A DNA stretch of 64,000 nucleotides from Actinomycetota bacterium (GTDB taxonomy: Bacteria; Actinomycetota; Acidimicrobiia; Acidimicrobiales; Ilumatobacteraceae), in NCBI GenBank assembly GCA_009702045.1, contig WLIV01000004.1:166149-230148 (forward strand). The letters run 5' to 3'. Within the stretch, counting starts at the first letter, position 1, and each line of letters begins with the position of its first letter. A program made the translations under genes and the position numbers. Positions 50,972-59,771 of this stretch are shown here, in pieces. The notes beneath the pieces are model-generated. The model had not been told where the DNA came from and did no database searches. It was given only the letters and a program-made list of their open reading frames with translations.

Positions 50972-50991
50972 TTGTACGGTCGTCTTACGAA
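50972..50991 (+). promoter_or_regulatory. Motif TTGTACG-N6-TTACGAA between divergent MttB-2 and enolase genes
   Basis: The 63-base divergent intergenic region carries TTGTACG (50972-50978) and TTACGAA (50985-50991). The same 14 fixed bases at the same spacing recur on the minus strand at 46765-46784. Location between two divergent starts suits an operator or activator site controlling both operons. Confidence 0.55.
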
Positions 50992-51014
50992 TTCTGTCAG
51001 GAGAACACTCTGGA

Positions 51015-52178
51015 ATGAGCACTATCGCCAGTGTTACCGCTACTCCCGTCAACGTACCGATGGTCGCCCCGTATCGGTTCTCGTTCGGCACGCTCGCCAG
51101 TTTCACCACCACGCTGGTGGAGGTGACCGACAGCGACGGGGTCACTGGTGTCGGAGAGACGCCGCACGGCGACCTCTCGGCGCTCGTTGAGGAGTTTGGC
51201 CGGCGACTGATCGGTCTGCCGGTGGATGCGCTCAACGACCACGAGGGGCGTTGTCTGGCGCGCACTGGTTTCAGCCTGTGGGATGACGCCGCTGGCGAAC
51301 GTCGGGCGTTCGGCGGTATCGAGTTGGCGCTGTGGGATCTGAGGGCCAAGCGGGCCGGGCTGCCGCTGGTGGAACTCTTGGGCGGACGCGTGCGCGACGA
51401 GGTTCCGTTCACCGAGTACTTCGCGCTGCGTGACGGCAGAGAGAACACGCCAGACGAGGTCGTGCGCTACTGCGTGCGTATGGCTGATGAGTTCGGGGCG
51501 CCGTTGTTCGAGGGCAAGCTCGGTGTGCTGGACGTGGAGACCGAGATGGCGCTGGTCGGTCGCCTGGTCAAGGAGTTGGGGCCCGGCAGGGTCGAGCGAC
51601 TGGACGCCAACGGTGCGTACACGGTGGCCACGGCCAGACGGGTGTGTGCCGCGCTCGCCGAGCACGGCATCGGCTGGCTGGAGGATCCCTGCCGGACGCT
51701 GGACGAGACACAGCGCCTACGTGACGACGGGGTGGCAGTCTCGTTCTCTACCCACGAGCCGGCGCTGCTGCGAGCCGCTCGTACCGGGGTGCCCGACGGC
51801 ATCTGCGTCGACATTGCCGAACTCGGTGGGATACGGCGCACCCAGGACTTCCTGCGGTCGTGTGCGGCTCTCGGTATCGACTTCTGGTGCTACAGCGGCG
51901 ATGCCGGAGTCATGACTGCCGCCTACTTGCACCTCACCGGGGCGGAAGCCTCGATGATCCGGCCGCACCAGTCGTTGTTCCGTTTCAGCGCCGACATCGC
52001 GATCGAGCAGGGTCACTACTCGCCGATTGGTGGTGTGCTCCCCGTGCCCACGACCCCTGGGTTGGGGGTGACACTCGACCGTGTCGCTGTGTCGCGGATG
52101 CACGAGGCGTACCGCACACAGGGAGCGATGGGCGGCTCCGCTGACCACGCGTACCGTGGGCAGTTCCGGCAGCAATAG
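51015..52178 (+). CDS. Enolase-superfamily enzyme (mandelate racemase/MLE type), atypical active site
   Basis: A 387-residue protein with an N-terminal capping domain (SVTATPVNVPM...) and an MR/MLE barrel. Metal ligands appear as LDANGAY and WLEDPC, then SFSTHEP. The usual KxK is FEGKLGV, so only one lysine is kept; the second-half base is DIAELGG, where racemases have Lys before GG. It may therefore be a dehydratase or epimerase with altered chemistry. AGGAG precedes ATG 51015. It opens an operon divergent from MttB-2, which raises the chance that it handles an amino-acid betaine or its demethylated product. Specificity not assigned. Confidence 0.8.
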   Translation: MSTIASVTATPVNVPMVAPYRFSFGTLASFTTTLVEVTDSDGVTGVGETPHGDLSALVEEFGRRLIGLPVDALNDHEGRCLARTGFSLWDDAAGERRAFGGIELALWDLRAKRAGLPLVELLGGRVRDEVPFTEYFALRDGRENTPDEVVRYCVRMADEFGAPLFEGKLGVLDVETEMALVGRLVKELGPGRVERLDANGAYTVATARRVCAALAEHGIGWLEDPCRTLDETQRLRDDGVAVSFSTHEPALLRAARTGVPDGICVDIAELGGIRRTQDFLRSCAALGIDFWCYSGDAGVMTAAYLHLTGAEASMIRPHQSLFRFSADIAIEQGHYSPIGGVLPVPTTPGLGVTLDRVAVSRMHEAYRTQGAMGGSADHAYRGQFRQQ

Positions 52179-52240
52179 ATGACGGGCTCCGGGCGGGTCG
52201 GCAGTAGCGTCCATCCGGATTGCGACACGAAGGGGAGACA

Positions 52241-53164
52241 GTGAGCGTGGCGGTGGTCGGATCGTCCGAACGTGGACGGCGCACAAGCGAGTGGCCGACA
52301 GTGCTGTTGCTGGTTGCGTTCTTCGCCGTGCTCGGCACCGTGTTCGCGTTCCACGCGCACATCCCGTGGCCGGTGCAAGTACTTCTGCTCACGTATCTCG
52401 GCGGATTGTGGATGGCGCTGGGGCACGAGTTGCTGCACGGGCACCCGACGCGGTGGCGGTGGTTGAACTCGTCGATCGGGTCGATCCCGCTGTCGCTGTG
52501 GATCCCGTTCTTCTCGTACAAGTGGTCGCACATCCGCCACCACCGCTGCGATCTCACCGATCCGGTGGCTGACCCCGAGTCCGGCTACGTGTCACCAGCG
52601 CAGTGGCAGCGCTACGGCAGTGTGCGACGGACGGTGCTGGTCGTCGTGCGCACCGCAGCGGGTCGTTTGACGGTGGGTGTGCCTCGCGGGATGGTGCTGT
52701 TCACGGTCAACGAGGTTCGCTCGCTGCGGCGTGAGCCGCGGTTGTTGCTGGCGTGGGCGGCTCACCTCGCGCTCGCTGTGCCGCTGGCGTGGTGGCTGTT
52801 CGTAGTCGTTGGCGTGTCCCCGTGGACGTATGTGTTCGGCTTCGTGTTGGGCGGTTCCGCCTGTACGCAACTGCGGTCGTTCGTCGAGCACCGGGCGGTT
52901 GCCGAGGGCACCCGTTCGGCAGTGGTGAAGGCCGGCCCTGTGATGTCGCTGCTCTACATGAACCTCAACTTGCACCACACGCACCACGCCGACCCAGATC
53001 TGGCCTGGTATCGCATCCCGCAGCGCCATCGCGAGCTCGGCAGCGACGCCATCGCTGCGGCCGGTGCCGGCCTGTACGAAGGCGGCTACCTGCAGGTGCT
53101 GCGCATGTACTTCTGGAAGCCGTTCGGCGAGCCGGTGCACCCCTTGACTGGAACGGTGGACTGA
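52241..53164 (+). CDS. Fatty-acid-desaturase-like membrane di-iron protein
   Basis: A 307-residue membrane protein with at least four helices and three histidine boxes: GHELLHGH, HIRHHRCD and HHTHHAD. These eight or more histidines are the di-iron ligands of membrane desaturases and hydroxylases. It could be a lipid desaturase or a small-molecule hydroxylase. AAGGGGAG selects GTG 52241; an in-frame TTG at 52220 lacks support. It lies 62 bases after the enolase gene and overlaps the next gene by one base (TGATG), so the three are likely one operon. Confidence 0.82.
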   Translation: MSVAVVGSSERGRRTSEWPTVLLLVAFFAVLGTVFAFHAHIPWPVQVLLLTYLGGLWMALGHELLHGHPTRWRWLNSSIGSIPLSLWIPFFSYKWSHIRHHRCDLTDPVADPESGYVSPAQWQRYGSVRRTVLVVVRTAAGRLTVGVPRGMVLFTVNEVRSLRREPRLLLAWAAHLALAVPLAWWLFVVVGVSPWTYVFGFVLGGSACTQLRSFVEHRAVAEGTRSAVVKAGPVMSLLYMNLNLHHTHHADPDLAWYRIPQRHRELGSDAIAAAGAGLYEGGYLQVLRMYFWKPFGEPVHPLTGTVD

Positions 53165-53907
53165 TGGGGTCGCCCGTCGCCTCCCTCGCGATGTATCCGT
53201 TCGCTCACTTACGTGATGCCACCGACAGGCTGTGGCAAGCAGTGCGCGTGCGGCTCGATGACGGACCGCACACGCTGGAGTGGTCGGTCGTGACGCCAGA
53301 AGTGTGGAGCCACCCCGACCTGTTGGTGGCGCAGACATGTGGGTGGCCATTGGCCACCGAATATGCAGACCGGCTGTGCGTGATCGGCGCCTTCGACTAC
53401 GACGTACCTGGCGCAGTCGATGGCACGTACTGCTCGGTGATCATCACCAACGACCCGAATGCATCGCTCGCTGAGCTGCGGGCGCGACCGGGCGTCGTCG
53501 CGGCGATCAACTCGACCGACAGCCTCTCTGGGCGGGTGAGCCTCGAACATGTGTGGGGCGGTCTGTCGTCGGTGGTATCGACCGGTGCGCACGCCGAGAG
53601 CATCCGTGCGCTGGTCGACGGCCGCGCCGACGTGGCGTCGATCGACGCGGTCACGTGGGCCTTGATCGGTGACTTCGACCCAACGCTCGTGGCGGGCCTC
53701 AGGGTGATCGGCGCCGGCCCGCGCGTGGGGTGTCTGCCACTGGTCACGCGGTTGGCGCGTGCGGCCGACGTTCCCCGGTTTCGTGAGGCGTTCACTGCGG
53801 CAGTTTCGGACCCAGCGATCGCCGCCGAGTTGCGCCTGATGCGCATCCGTGGGTTCGTGCCCAAGGACCTCGCGGATTACCTGCCCGTACGGGCCTTGGT
53901 GGGCTGA
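53164..53907 (+). CDS. PhnD-like periplasmic-binding-fold protein without signal peptide
   Basis: A 247-residue protein resembling phosphate/phosphonate binding proteins (PhnD): SLAMYPFAHLRDATDRLWQAV at the start, an INSTDSLSGRVSLEHV hinge region, GAHAESIRALVDGRADVASIDAVTW and PLVTR near the second lobe. No signal peptide or lipobox is visible and no ABC partner gene is near, so it may be a cytoplasmic sensor or an enzyme that uses the same fold. It is coupled to the desaturase-like gene (1-base overlap). Its last 31 bases overlap the convergent IclR gene. Confidence 0.7.
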   Translation: MGSPVASLAMYPFAHLRDATDRLWQAVRVRLDDGPHTLEWSVVTPEVWSHPDLLVAQTCGWPLATEYADRLCVIGAFDYDVPGAVDGTYCSVIITNDPNASLAELRARPGVVAAINSTDSLSGRVSLEHVWGGLSSVVSTGAHAESIRALVDGRADVASIDAVTWALIGDFDPTLVAGLRVIGAGPRVGCLPLVTRLARAADVPRFREAFTAAVSDPAIAAELRLMRIRGFVPKDLADYLPVRALVG

Positions 53908-54593
53908 GTACCGCCGAGTGCCGCCGTCAACTGGGCGGCGCTGTGGGCGACCGCCCGGCTGGTCGCCTTCAGCGTGCCATCGACCTGGCGGAAGCTGAGG
54001 CCCACCACGCTGACGGCGGCGACGATGCGGCCGGTGTCGTCGCGTACGGGGGCCGATACGGCGGTGATGCCATCCTCGACCGCGTCGGTGCGCACGGCCA
54101 CGCCGCTGGCGTCGACCTTGCCGCCTAGCGCAGCGCCGACAGCGGTGTCCTTGCGTGGCACCCGGTTGCCCAGCCAGCTGACATGGCGGACGGCGTGGTG
54201 GCCTGCAGCCATGGCGACATAGACAGCGTGCTTCGAGCCGTCGGGTTCGGCCAGGTAGGCAGATTCGCCGGTGGCCGCGGCGAGCTCGTCGAGTACACCC
54301 TCGGCAAGCCGGGGCAGGGTGGTAGAGCCCGTGAGTGAGCGGGCGATGCGCAGCAGTTCGGCACCGGGCAGGTAGCGGCCTTCGTTGTCGCGAGTCACGA
54401 AGCCCGCTGCCTCCAGCGAACGCAGCTGGCGCATGGCGGTGCTGGGGGAGAGGCCGACAGCACGAGCGGCATCGGCGAGGGCCAGACCGGTGGCCGGGCG
54501 GCCGGCGGCGCGCACAGCAGCATGGTCGGCCACGACGCGCAGCAGCGCCAACCCGCGCTCGGTGGATCTGGGTGTCGTGGCTGCTTGCGGCAC
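53877..54593 (-). CDS. IclR-family regulator, probable control of the hut operon
   Basis: A 238-residue IclR-family regulator: winged helix STERGLALLRVVADHAAVRAA ... LSPSTAMRQLRSLEAAGFV, then an effector domain (VLDELAAATGESAYLAEPDG, GITAVSAPVRDDTGRIVAAVSVVG). It is divergent from hutH and the two starts are only 30 bases apart, so it very likely regulates hut. GTG 54593 is chosen because CATAAT on the minus strand (54606-54601) lies 7 bases before it, giving a possible leaderless transcript; the longer frame to 55637 is antisense to hutH. Histidine or urocanate would be the natural effector. Confidence 0.85.
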   Translation of the reverse strand: MPQAATTPRSTERGLALLRVVADHAAVRAAGRPATGLALADAARAVGLSPSTAMRQLRSLEAAGFVTRDNEGRYLPGAELLRIARSLTGSTTLPRLAEGVLDELAAATGESAYLAEPDGSKHAVYVAMAAGHHAVRHVSWLGNRVPRKDTAVGAALGGKVDASGVAVRTDAVEDGITAVSAPVRDDTGRIVAAVSVVGLSFRQVDGTLKATSRAVAHSAAQLTAALGGTQPTKARTGR

Positions 54594-54629
54594 GTTGCGT
54601 ATTATGACATGCTGTTGCGCACAATGAAA
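54594..54629. promoter_or_regulatory. Two 16-base direct repeats between iclR and hutH
   Basis: GTTGCGTATTATGACA (54594-54609) and GTTGCGCACAATGAAA (54614-54629) share 12 of 16 bases with a 20-base period, about two helical turns. They fill the whole divergent intergenic region and overlap the hutH start, as expected for IclR-type operators. The AT-rich centre also supplies -10-like hexamers for both strands. Confidence 0.6.
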
Positions 54630-56186
54630 GACGCACAGGAACTCGAGCCCAACATCGAACTGGGTGCACGTGGCGTGAGCATGAGCGAGGTCGTCGCCGT
54701 CGCCCGCCAAGGCGCCACGGTGCAGCTCGGCGAGTCTGCACGTACCGCGATGCAGCACTCGGCGGCGCTGGTGGAGGGCTTCATCGCCGATCAACGGTCG
54801 GTGTACGGCGTCACCACTGGTTTCGGGTCTCTGGCCAATACGGCCATCCCGGCCGAGCGCACGGCCGAGTTGCAGGTGGCGCTCGTGCGCTCGCACGCCG
54901 CCGGCATGGGCGACCCGGTCGAGCCGGAAGTGGTTCGGGCAATGTTGTTCCTGCGGGCGCGCAGCCTGGCGATGGGCTTCTCCGGCGCTCGCTCCGAGGT
55001 CGTGGAGTTGCAACTCTCGTTGTTGAACGCTGGCATCACGCCGGTCGTGCGCGAGCACGGGTCGTTGGGCGCCAGCGGCGACCTTGCCCCGCTCAGCCAC
55101 TGTGCGCTCGCGCTCATCGGCGAGGGTGAGGTGTGGGGCCCCGACTTGGTACAGGTGCCCACCGCCGTGGCGTTCCAGCAGGCCGGGCTGCAGCCGATCA
55201 CGCTGCGTGCCAAGGAGGGGCTGGCCCTCATCAACGGCACCGATGGAATTCTCGGGATGCTGTGCCTGGCGTTGCACGACCTCAGCCAACTCGCGCGCAT
55301 CGCCGACCTCACGGCAGCGATGACGATCGAAGGGTTGCTGGGCACCGACCGTCCCTTCGCCGCCGATCTGCAGGCGCTTCGTCCGCAAGTCGGGCAGGCC
55401 GTCAGCGCCCGCAACCTCACTCGCATCCTCGCCGACTCGCCGATCGTGGCCAGCCACCGCGTGGGCGACACGCGAGTGCAAGATGCCTACTCGTTGCGCT
55501 GCACACCACAGGTGCACGGCGCCGCGCTCGACACGATCGCTCACGCCCGCATGATCGCCGAGCGCGAGCTGCTGGCGGCGATCGACAACCCGATGATCCT
55601 GCCCGACGGTCGGGTGGAGAGCTGTGGCAACTTCCACGGTGCCCCGGTGGCGTTCGTGTGCGACTTCTTGCGTATCGCCTGCAGCGAACTGTCGGCCATC
55701 GCCGAACGGCGCACCGACCGCATGCTGGATGTCGCCCGTTCACACGGGCTGCCGCCGTTCCTGTCGCCCGATGCGGGTGTGAACAGCGGGATGATGATCG
55801 CGCACTACACCCAGGTGGCGATGGCGTTGGAGAACCAACGTCTGGCCGTGCCCGCCAGCACACAGAGCATGCCCACCAGTGCGATGCAGGAAGACCATGT
55901 GTCGAACGGATGGGCGGCTGCTCGGGCATTGCGCCGGTCGGTCGACAACCTGCGTCGTGTGCTCGCAGTCGAGTTGGTGTGCGCCGCTGCGGCCATCGAC
56001 CTGCGTGGCCCGCTGCAGCCATCCGCTGCTACCGGCGCGGCACTCACCGTGCTGCGCGAGAAGGTGGCCGGCCCTGGCCCCGATCGCTGGTTGTCGCCCG
56101 ATCTACGGGCGGCCGAACAACTGCTCGCCGACGGCAGCGTGCTCGCTGCGGTCGAAACCACCATCGGCTCCTTGGAGGTCCTCTGA
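54624..56186 (+). CDS. hutH: Histidine ammonia-lyase
   Basis: A 520-residue HutH, converting histidine to urocanate and ammonia. The MIO prosthetic-group triad Ala-Ser-Gly is at about residues 150-152 in [14 protein letters not shown]. Tyr and Asn blocks [12 protein letters not shown] and GNFHGAP follow the family, as does [25 protein letters not shown] 54624 is taken as the start because ATG 54609 falls within the repeat region and near the predicted -10; neither has a clear ribosome binding site. The stop overlaps the hutU start by one base (TGATG). First gene of the hut operon. Confidence 0.95.
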   Translation: MKDAQELEPNIELGARGVSMSEVVAVARQGATVQLGESARTAMQHSAALVEGFIADQRSVYGVTTGFGSLANTAIPAERTAELQVALVRSHAAGMGDPVEPEVVRAMLFLRARSLAMGFSGARSEVVELQLSLLNAGITPVVREHGSLGASGDLAPLSHCALALIGEGEVWGPDLVQVPTAVAFQQAGLQPITLRAKEGLALINGTDGILGMLCLALHDLSQLARIADLTAAMTIEGLLGTDRPFAADLQALRPQVGQAVSARNLTRILADSPIVASHRVGDTRVQDAYSLRCTPQVHGAALDTIAHARMIAERELLAAIDNPMILPDGRVESCGNFHGAPVAFVCDFLRIACSELSAIAERRTDRMLDVARSHGLPPFLSPDAGVNSGMMIAHYTQVAMALENQRLAVPASTQSMPTSAMQEDHVSNGWAAARALRRSVDNLRRVLAVELVCAAAAIDLRGPLQPSAATGAALTVLREKVAGPGPDRWLSPDLRAAEQLLADGSVLAAVETTIGSLEVL

Positions 56187-57856
56187 TGTCCGGTCCCCGT
56201 CCCGTGCGTGCCCCGCGTGGCACCGAACTGAACTGCCTCGGCTGGCCGCAGGAAGCCGCCTACCGCATGATGCACAACAACCTCGACCCGGAGGTGGCCG
56301 AACGCCCCGACGACCTGGTGGTCTACGGCGGCACCGGTCGTGCGGCGCGCAGCTGGGACGCGTTCGACGCGATGGCACGCACATTGCGCACGCTCAAGGG
56401 TGACGAAACGATGTTGGTGCAGAGCGGTAAGCCCGTCGGCGTGTTCCGCACGCACGAGTGGGCGCCGCGTGTGTTGCTGGCGAACAGCAACCTGGTGCCC
56501 GAGTGGGGTACGTGGGACGAGTTCCGTCGTCTCGAGGCGATGGGCCTCACGATGTACGGCCAGATGACCGCTGGCTCCTGGATCTACATCGGCACGCAGG
56601 GCATCCTGCAGGGCACCTACGAGTGCTTCGCCGAGATCGGTCGCCGTCGGCTCGCCGCCGGCCAGGGCGACGGCACGTTGCGCGGCACGATCACGCTCAC
56701 TGCCGGCCTCGGTGGCATGGGCGGCGCGCAGCCGTTGTCGGTGACGATGAACGACGGTGTGGCGTTGTGTATCGATGTCGATCCTTGGCGTGTGCAGCGT
56801 CGTCACGAGCACCGTTACCTCGATGTGATCGCCGACTCGCTCGGCGATGCGGTGGCGCAGTGCATCAAGGCCCGCGACGAGGGTCGTGCGCTGTCGGTGG
56901 GTCTCGTCGGCAACGCCGCAGTGCTGGTGCCTCAGTTGCTGGAGATGGATTTCCCGGCCGACATCGTCACCGATCAGACCAGCGCGCACGATCCGCTCAG
57001 TTACGTGCCTGCCGACCTCACGCCGGAGGCGACGGCCGAGATGGCGCGCACGAACCCGCAGGAACTCATCCGTCGCAGCCGCGAGAGCATGGCCGTGCAT
57101 TGTCGGGCGATGGTGGGGTTCATGGACAAGGGCAGCGAGGTGTTCGACTACGGCAACAGCCTGCGCACCGAGGCCAAGCTGGGCGGCTACGAGCGGGCGT
57201 TCGACTACCCGGGCTTCCTGCCTGCCTACATCCGCCCATTGTTCTGCGAGGGCAAGGGCCCGTTCCGCTGGGTAGCGCTCAGTGGCGATCCGGCCGATAT
57301 TGCGGCCACCGACAAGGCCGTACTGGAGGAGTTCCCCGACGATCCGCACCTGGCCAAGTGGATCCAGATGGCGGGTGAGCGTGTGGCCTTCCAGGGTCTG
57401 CCGGCGCGCATCTGCTGGCTCGGCTACGGCGAGCGCAAGCGCCTCGGCCTGCGCTTCAACGAGATGGTGCGCAAGGGTGAGTTGAAGGCGCCGATCGTGA
57501 TCGGCCGCGACCACCTCGACTCCGGTTCCGTGGCTTCGCCGTATCGCGAGACCGAGTCGATGATGGACGGCAGCGATGCCATCGCCGACTGGCCCCTGCT
57601 GAACGCCCTCGTGAACACGTCATCGGGTGCCAGTTGGGTCAGCATCCACCACGGTGGGGGTGTCGGCATCGGCCGCAGTATCCACGCCGGCATGGTGGCC
57701 CTGGCCGATGGCACCGACCTGGCGGCGCAGAAGCTCGAGCGTGTGCTCACCACCGACCCCGGCATGGGTGTCATTCGCCATGCCGACGCCGGCTACGAGC
57801 GGGCGCTCGACGTCGCCGATGAGCGCGGAGTGCGCATTCCGATGAAAGAATCCTGA
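56186..57856 (+). CDS. hutU: Urocanate hydratase
   Basis: A 556-residue urocanase, turning urocanate into imidazolonepropionate with tightly bound NAD as electrophile. Family blocks: [51 protein letters not shown] (NAD site), [30 protein letters not shown] and [22 protein letters not shown] precedes the ATG. The gene order hutH-hutU is standard; the next gene, a deformylase homologue, follows 1 base after the stop. Confidence 0.96.
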   Translation: MSGPRPVRAPRGTELNCLGWPQEAAYRMMHNNLDPEVAERPDDLVVYGGTGRAARSWDAFDAMARTLRTLKGDETMLVQSGKPVGVFRTHEWAPRVLLANSNLVPEWGTWDEFRRLEAMGLTMYGQMTAGSWIYIGTQGILQGTYECFAEIGRRRLAAGQGDGTLRGTITLTAGLGGMGGAQPLSVTMNDGVALCIDVDPWRVQRRHEHRYLDVIADSLGDAVAQCIKARDEGRALSVGLVGNAAVLVPQLLEMDFPADIVTDQTSAHDPLSYVPADLTPEATAEMARTNPQELIRRSRESMAVHCRAMVGFMDKGSEVFDYGNSLRTEAKLGGYERAFDYPGFLPAYIRPLFCEGKGPFRWVALSGDPADIAATDKAVLEEFPDDPHLAKWIQMAGERVAFQGLPARICWLGYGERKRLGLRFNEMVRKGELKAPIVIGRDHLDSGSVASPYRETESMMDGSDAIADWPLLNALVNTSSGASWVSIHHGGGVGIGRSIHAGMVALADGTDLAAQKLERVLTTDPGMGVIRHADAGYERALDVADERGVRIPMKES

Positions 57857-57857
57857 C

Positions 57858-58433
57858 ATGGCCGTTCGCGACATCCTTCATGTAGGCAACCCGCTTCTGC
57901 GCGAGATCTCGCGTGAAGTCACCCGCGAGGAGCTGGCATCGCCGCAGATGCAGCAGCTCATCGATGACCTCATCGACACCATGCACGCGGCCAACGGTGC
58001 CGGTATCGCCGCCCCGCAGGTGGGCGAGCTGGTGCGCATCGCCACCGTCGAGGTCAACCAGAACCCGCGCTATCCCTACAAGCCACCGATCCCTCTGACG
58101 ATCGTGGTGAATCCGATCATCGAAGCGATCGACGACGAGCAGTTCCAGAACATGGAGGGGTGCCTCTCGGTGCCCAACATGCGTGGGCGGGTCACTCGCT
58201 GGGTGAACGTGCGGCTGCGCTACTGGGATCGTCACGGTGTGGAGCACGATGAAGTGCGTCGCGGCTTGGCCGCCAGCACGTTCCAGCATGAGTGCGACCA
58301 TCTCGACGGGCAACTGTTCCTCGACAAGGTGGACGATCCCCGCAGCCTCACGACCTGGGAGATGTTCGAGCGGTTCCACAAGGAGGCGTTCTTCGAGGAG
58401 ATGCGCCAGTTCGTCGCGCGGGTTGGCTCGTAG
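57858..58433 (+). CDS. def: Peptide-deformylase-family metallohydrolase inside the hut operon
   Basis: A 191-residue protein with all three PDF motifs: GAGIAAPQVG, EGCLSVP and QHECDHLDG, i.e. Cys and two His ligands plus the catalytic Glu of HEXXH. PDFs remove N-formyl from nascent peptides. Here it starts 1 base after hutU and is followed with no gap by hutF, which makes N-formylglutamate. No hutG is present. The protein may therefore be an N-formylglutamate deformylase recruited from the PDF fold, or the housekeeping Def by chance in this operon. The motifs alone cannot decide. Confidence 0.85.
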   Translation: MAVRDILHVGNPLLREISREVTREELASPQMQQLIDDLIDTMHAANGAGIAAPQVGELVRIATVEVNQNPRYPYKPPIPLTIVVNPIIEAIDDEQFQNMEGCLSVPNMRGRVTRWVNVRLRYWDRHGVEHDEVRRGLAASTFQHECDHLDGQLFLDKVDDPRSLTTWEMFERFHKEAFFEEMRQFVARVGS

Positions 58434-59771
58434 TTGACCGAATACTGGTGTGAGTTCGCGTGGCTCGGTGGTGACACCGCGGTCGAGGGTGTGGTCGTCG
58501 AGATCACCGGCGAACTCATCACCGCGGTCAGTCGTGCCGCCACTTGCCCACCTGGCGCCGAGCGGCTGTCGGGGCTGACACTGCCCGGTCTGGCCAACGC
58601 GCACAGCCACGCGTTCCACCGTGCGCTGCGCAGCCGCACCCAGGTGGGCACCGGCTCGTTCTGGACCTGGCGCGACCAGATGTACGAGCTTGCCCGCACC
58701 CTGAACCCGCAGTCGTACCACCGCCTGGCACGCGCGGTGTTCGGCGAGATGGCGTTGGCCGGCATCACGACGGTGGGCGAGTTCCATTACCTGCACCACG
58801 GTGAGCGTGGCACGCCCTACGCCGACCCGAACGCGATGTCCGAGGCCTTGATGGCGGCGGCTGGCGAGGCAGGCATTCGCATCACCCTGCTCGACGCGTG
58901 TTACCTCCACGGCGGCATCGGCACACCGCCGAACGAGGTGCAGCAGCGGTTCTCCGACGGCTCGGCCGAGGCCTGGGCCGTGCGTACGCAGGATGCACTC
59001 GAGCGTTTCACCACGCCCATCAGTCGTGTCGGCGCGGCCATCCACTCCGTGCGCGCTGTCGATTCGCCCTCGATGCGTACGGTGGCCGAGTGGGCCGCTG
59101 AACGAGCGTTGCCGTTGCACGCACACGTCTCCGAGCAGAAGTCGGAGAACGAGGAGTGCATCGCCAAGCTGGGCCTCACCCCGGTGGGGTTGCTGGCCGA
59201 ACAGGGTGTGCTCGGCCTGTCGTTCACTGCGGTGCATGCCACACACTTGTCAGGGGTCGACATCGACCTGCTGGGCGTGAACGGCAGCACGATCTGCATG
59301 TGCCCCACGACCGAACGCGATCTCGCCGATGGCATCGGCCCTGCTGCCGGCCTGGTGCTCGCCGGTGCTCGCCTCGCGTTGGGCAGCGACTCGCACGCAG
59401 TGATCGACCTGTTCGAAGAGGCCCGTGCCGTGGAACTCGACGAGCGACTCGCGACCAACGTGCGCGGGCAGCACACGGCGTCGTCGCTGCTGCGGGCTGC
59501 CACTGCCGAGGGGCAGTCCAGCCTGGGTTGGCACGAGATGGTCGGCATCGCAGTGGGTGCTCCCGCCGATCTCGTCACCGTTAGTCTCGATGGTGTGCGC
59601 ACTGCGGGCACCACCGTCGATCATGCGCTCGAAGCGGCCGTGTTCGCCGCTGGTGCCACCGACGTTCGCCAGGTGATGGTGGGCGGCCGCGTGATCGTGC
59701 GCGACGGCAGGCACCTCGGCTTCGATGTGACCGCCGAACTGGCCGAGGTGTTGGCAGGGCCGCGCACATGA
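58434..59771 (+). CDS. hutF: Formimidoylglutamate deiminase
   Basis: A 445-residue amidohydrolase that converts N-formimidoylglutamate to N-formylglutamate and ammonia. Metal-binding motif [18 protein letters not shown] near residue 55; [17 protein letters not shown] (about residue 225); [14 protein letters not shown] and [21 protein letters not shown] with the metal Asp. This is the HutF route, not direct hydrolysis to glutamate, so a deformylase step must follow. The start is TTG 58434, directly after the def stop TAG. The stop overlaps hutI (ATGA). Confidence 0.93.
   Translation: MTEYWCEFAWLGGDTAVEGVVVEITGELITAVSRAATCPPGAERLSGLTLPGLANAHSHAFHRALRSRTQVGTGSFWTWRDQMYELARTLNPQSYHRLARAVFGEMALAGITTVGEFHYLHHGERGTPYADPNAMSEALMAAAGEAGIRITLLDACYLHGGIGTPPNEVQQRFSDGSAEAWAVRTQDALERFTTPISRVGAAIHSVRAVDSPSMRTVAEWAAERALPLHAHVSEQKSENEECIAKLGLTPVGLLAEQGVLGLSFTAVHATHLSGVDIDLLGVNGSTICMCPTTERDLADGIGPAAGLVLAGARLALGSDSHAVIDLFEEARAVELDERLATNVRGQHTASSLLRAATAEGQSSLGWHEMVGIAVGAPADLVTVSLDGVRTAGTTVDHALEAAVFAAGATDVRQVMVGGRVIVRDGRHLGFDVTAELAEVLAGPRT

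Noticed and set aside
51015..52178. Naming the enolase-superfamily gene glucarate dehydratase or hydroxyproline-betaine epimerase
   Set aside because: The catalytic lysine and histidine positions expected for either are not evident by eye.
55805..57514. 569-codon frame antisense to hutU and hutH
   Set aside because: Shadow of urocanase and histidase codons; no motif. The same applies to long antisense frames at 1752-3140 and 57771-59246.
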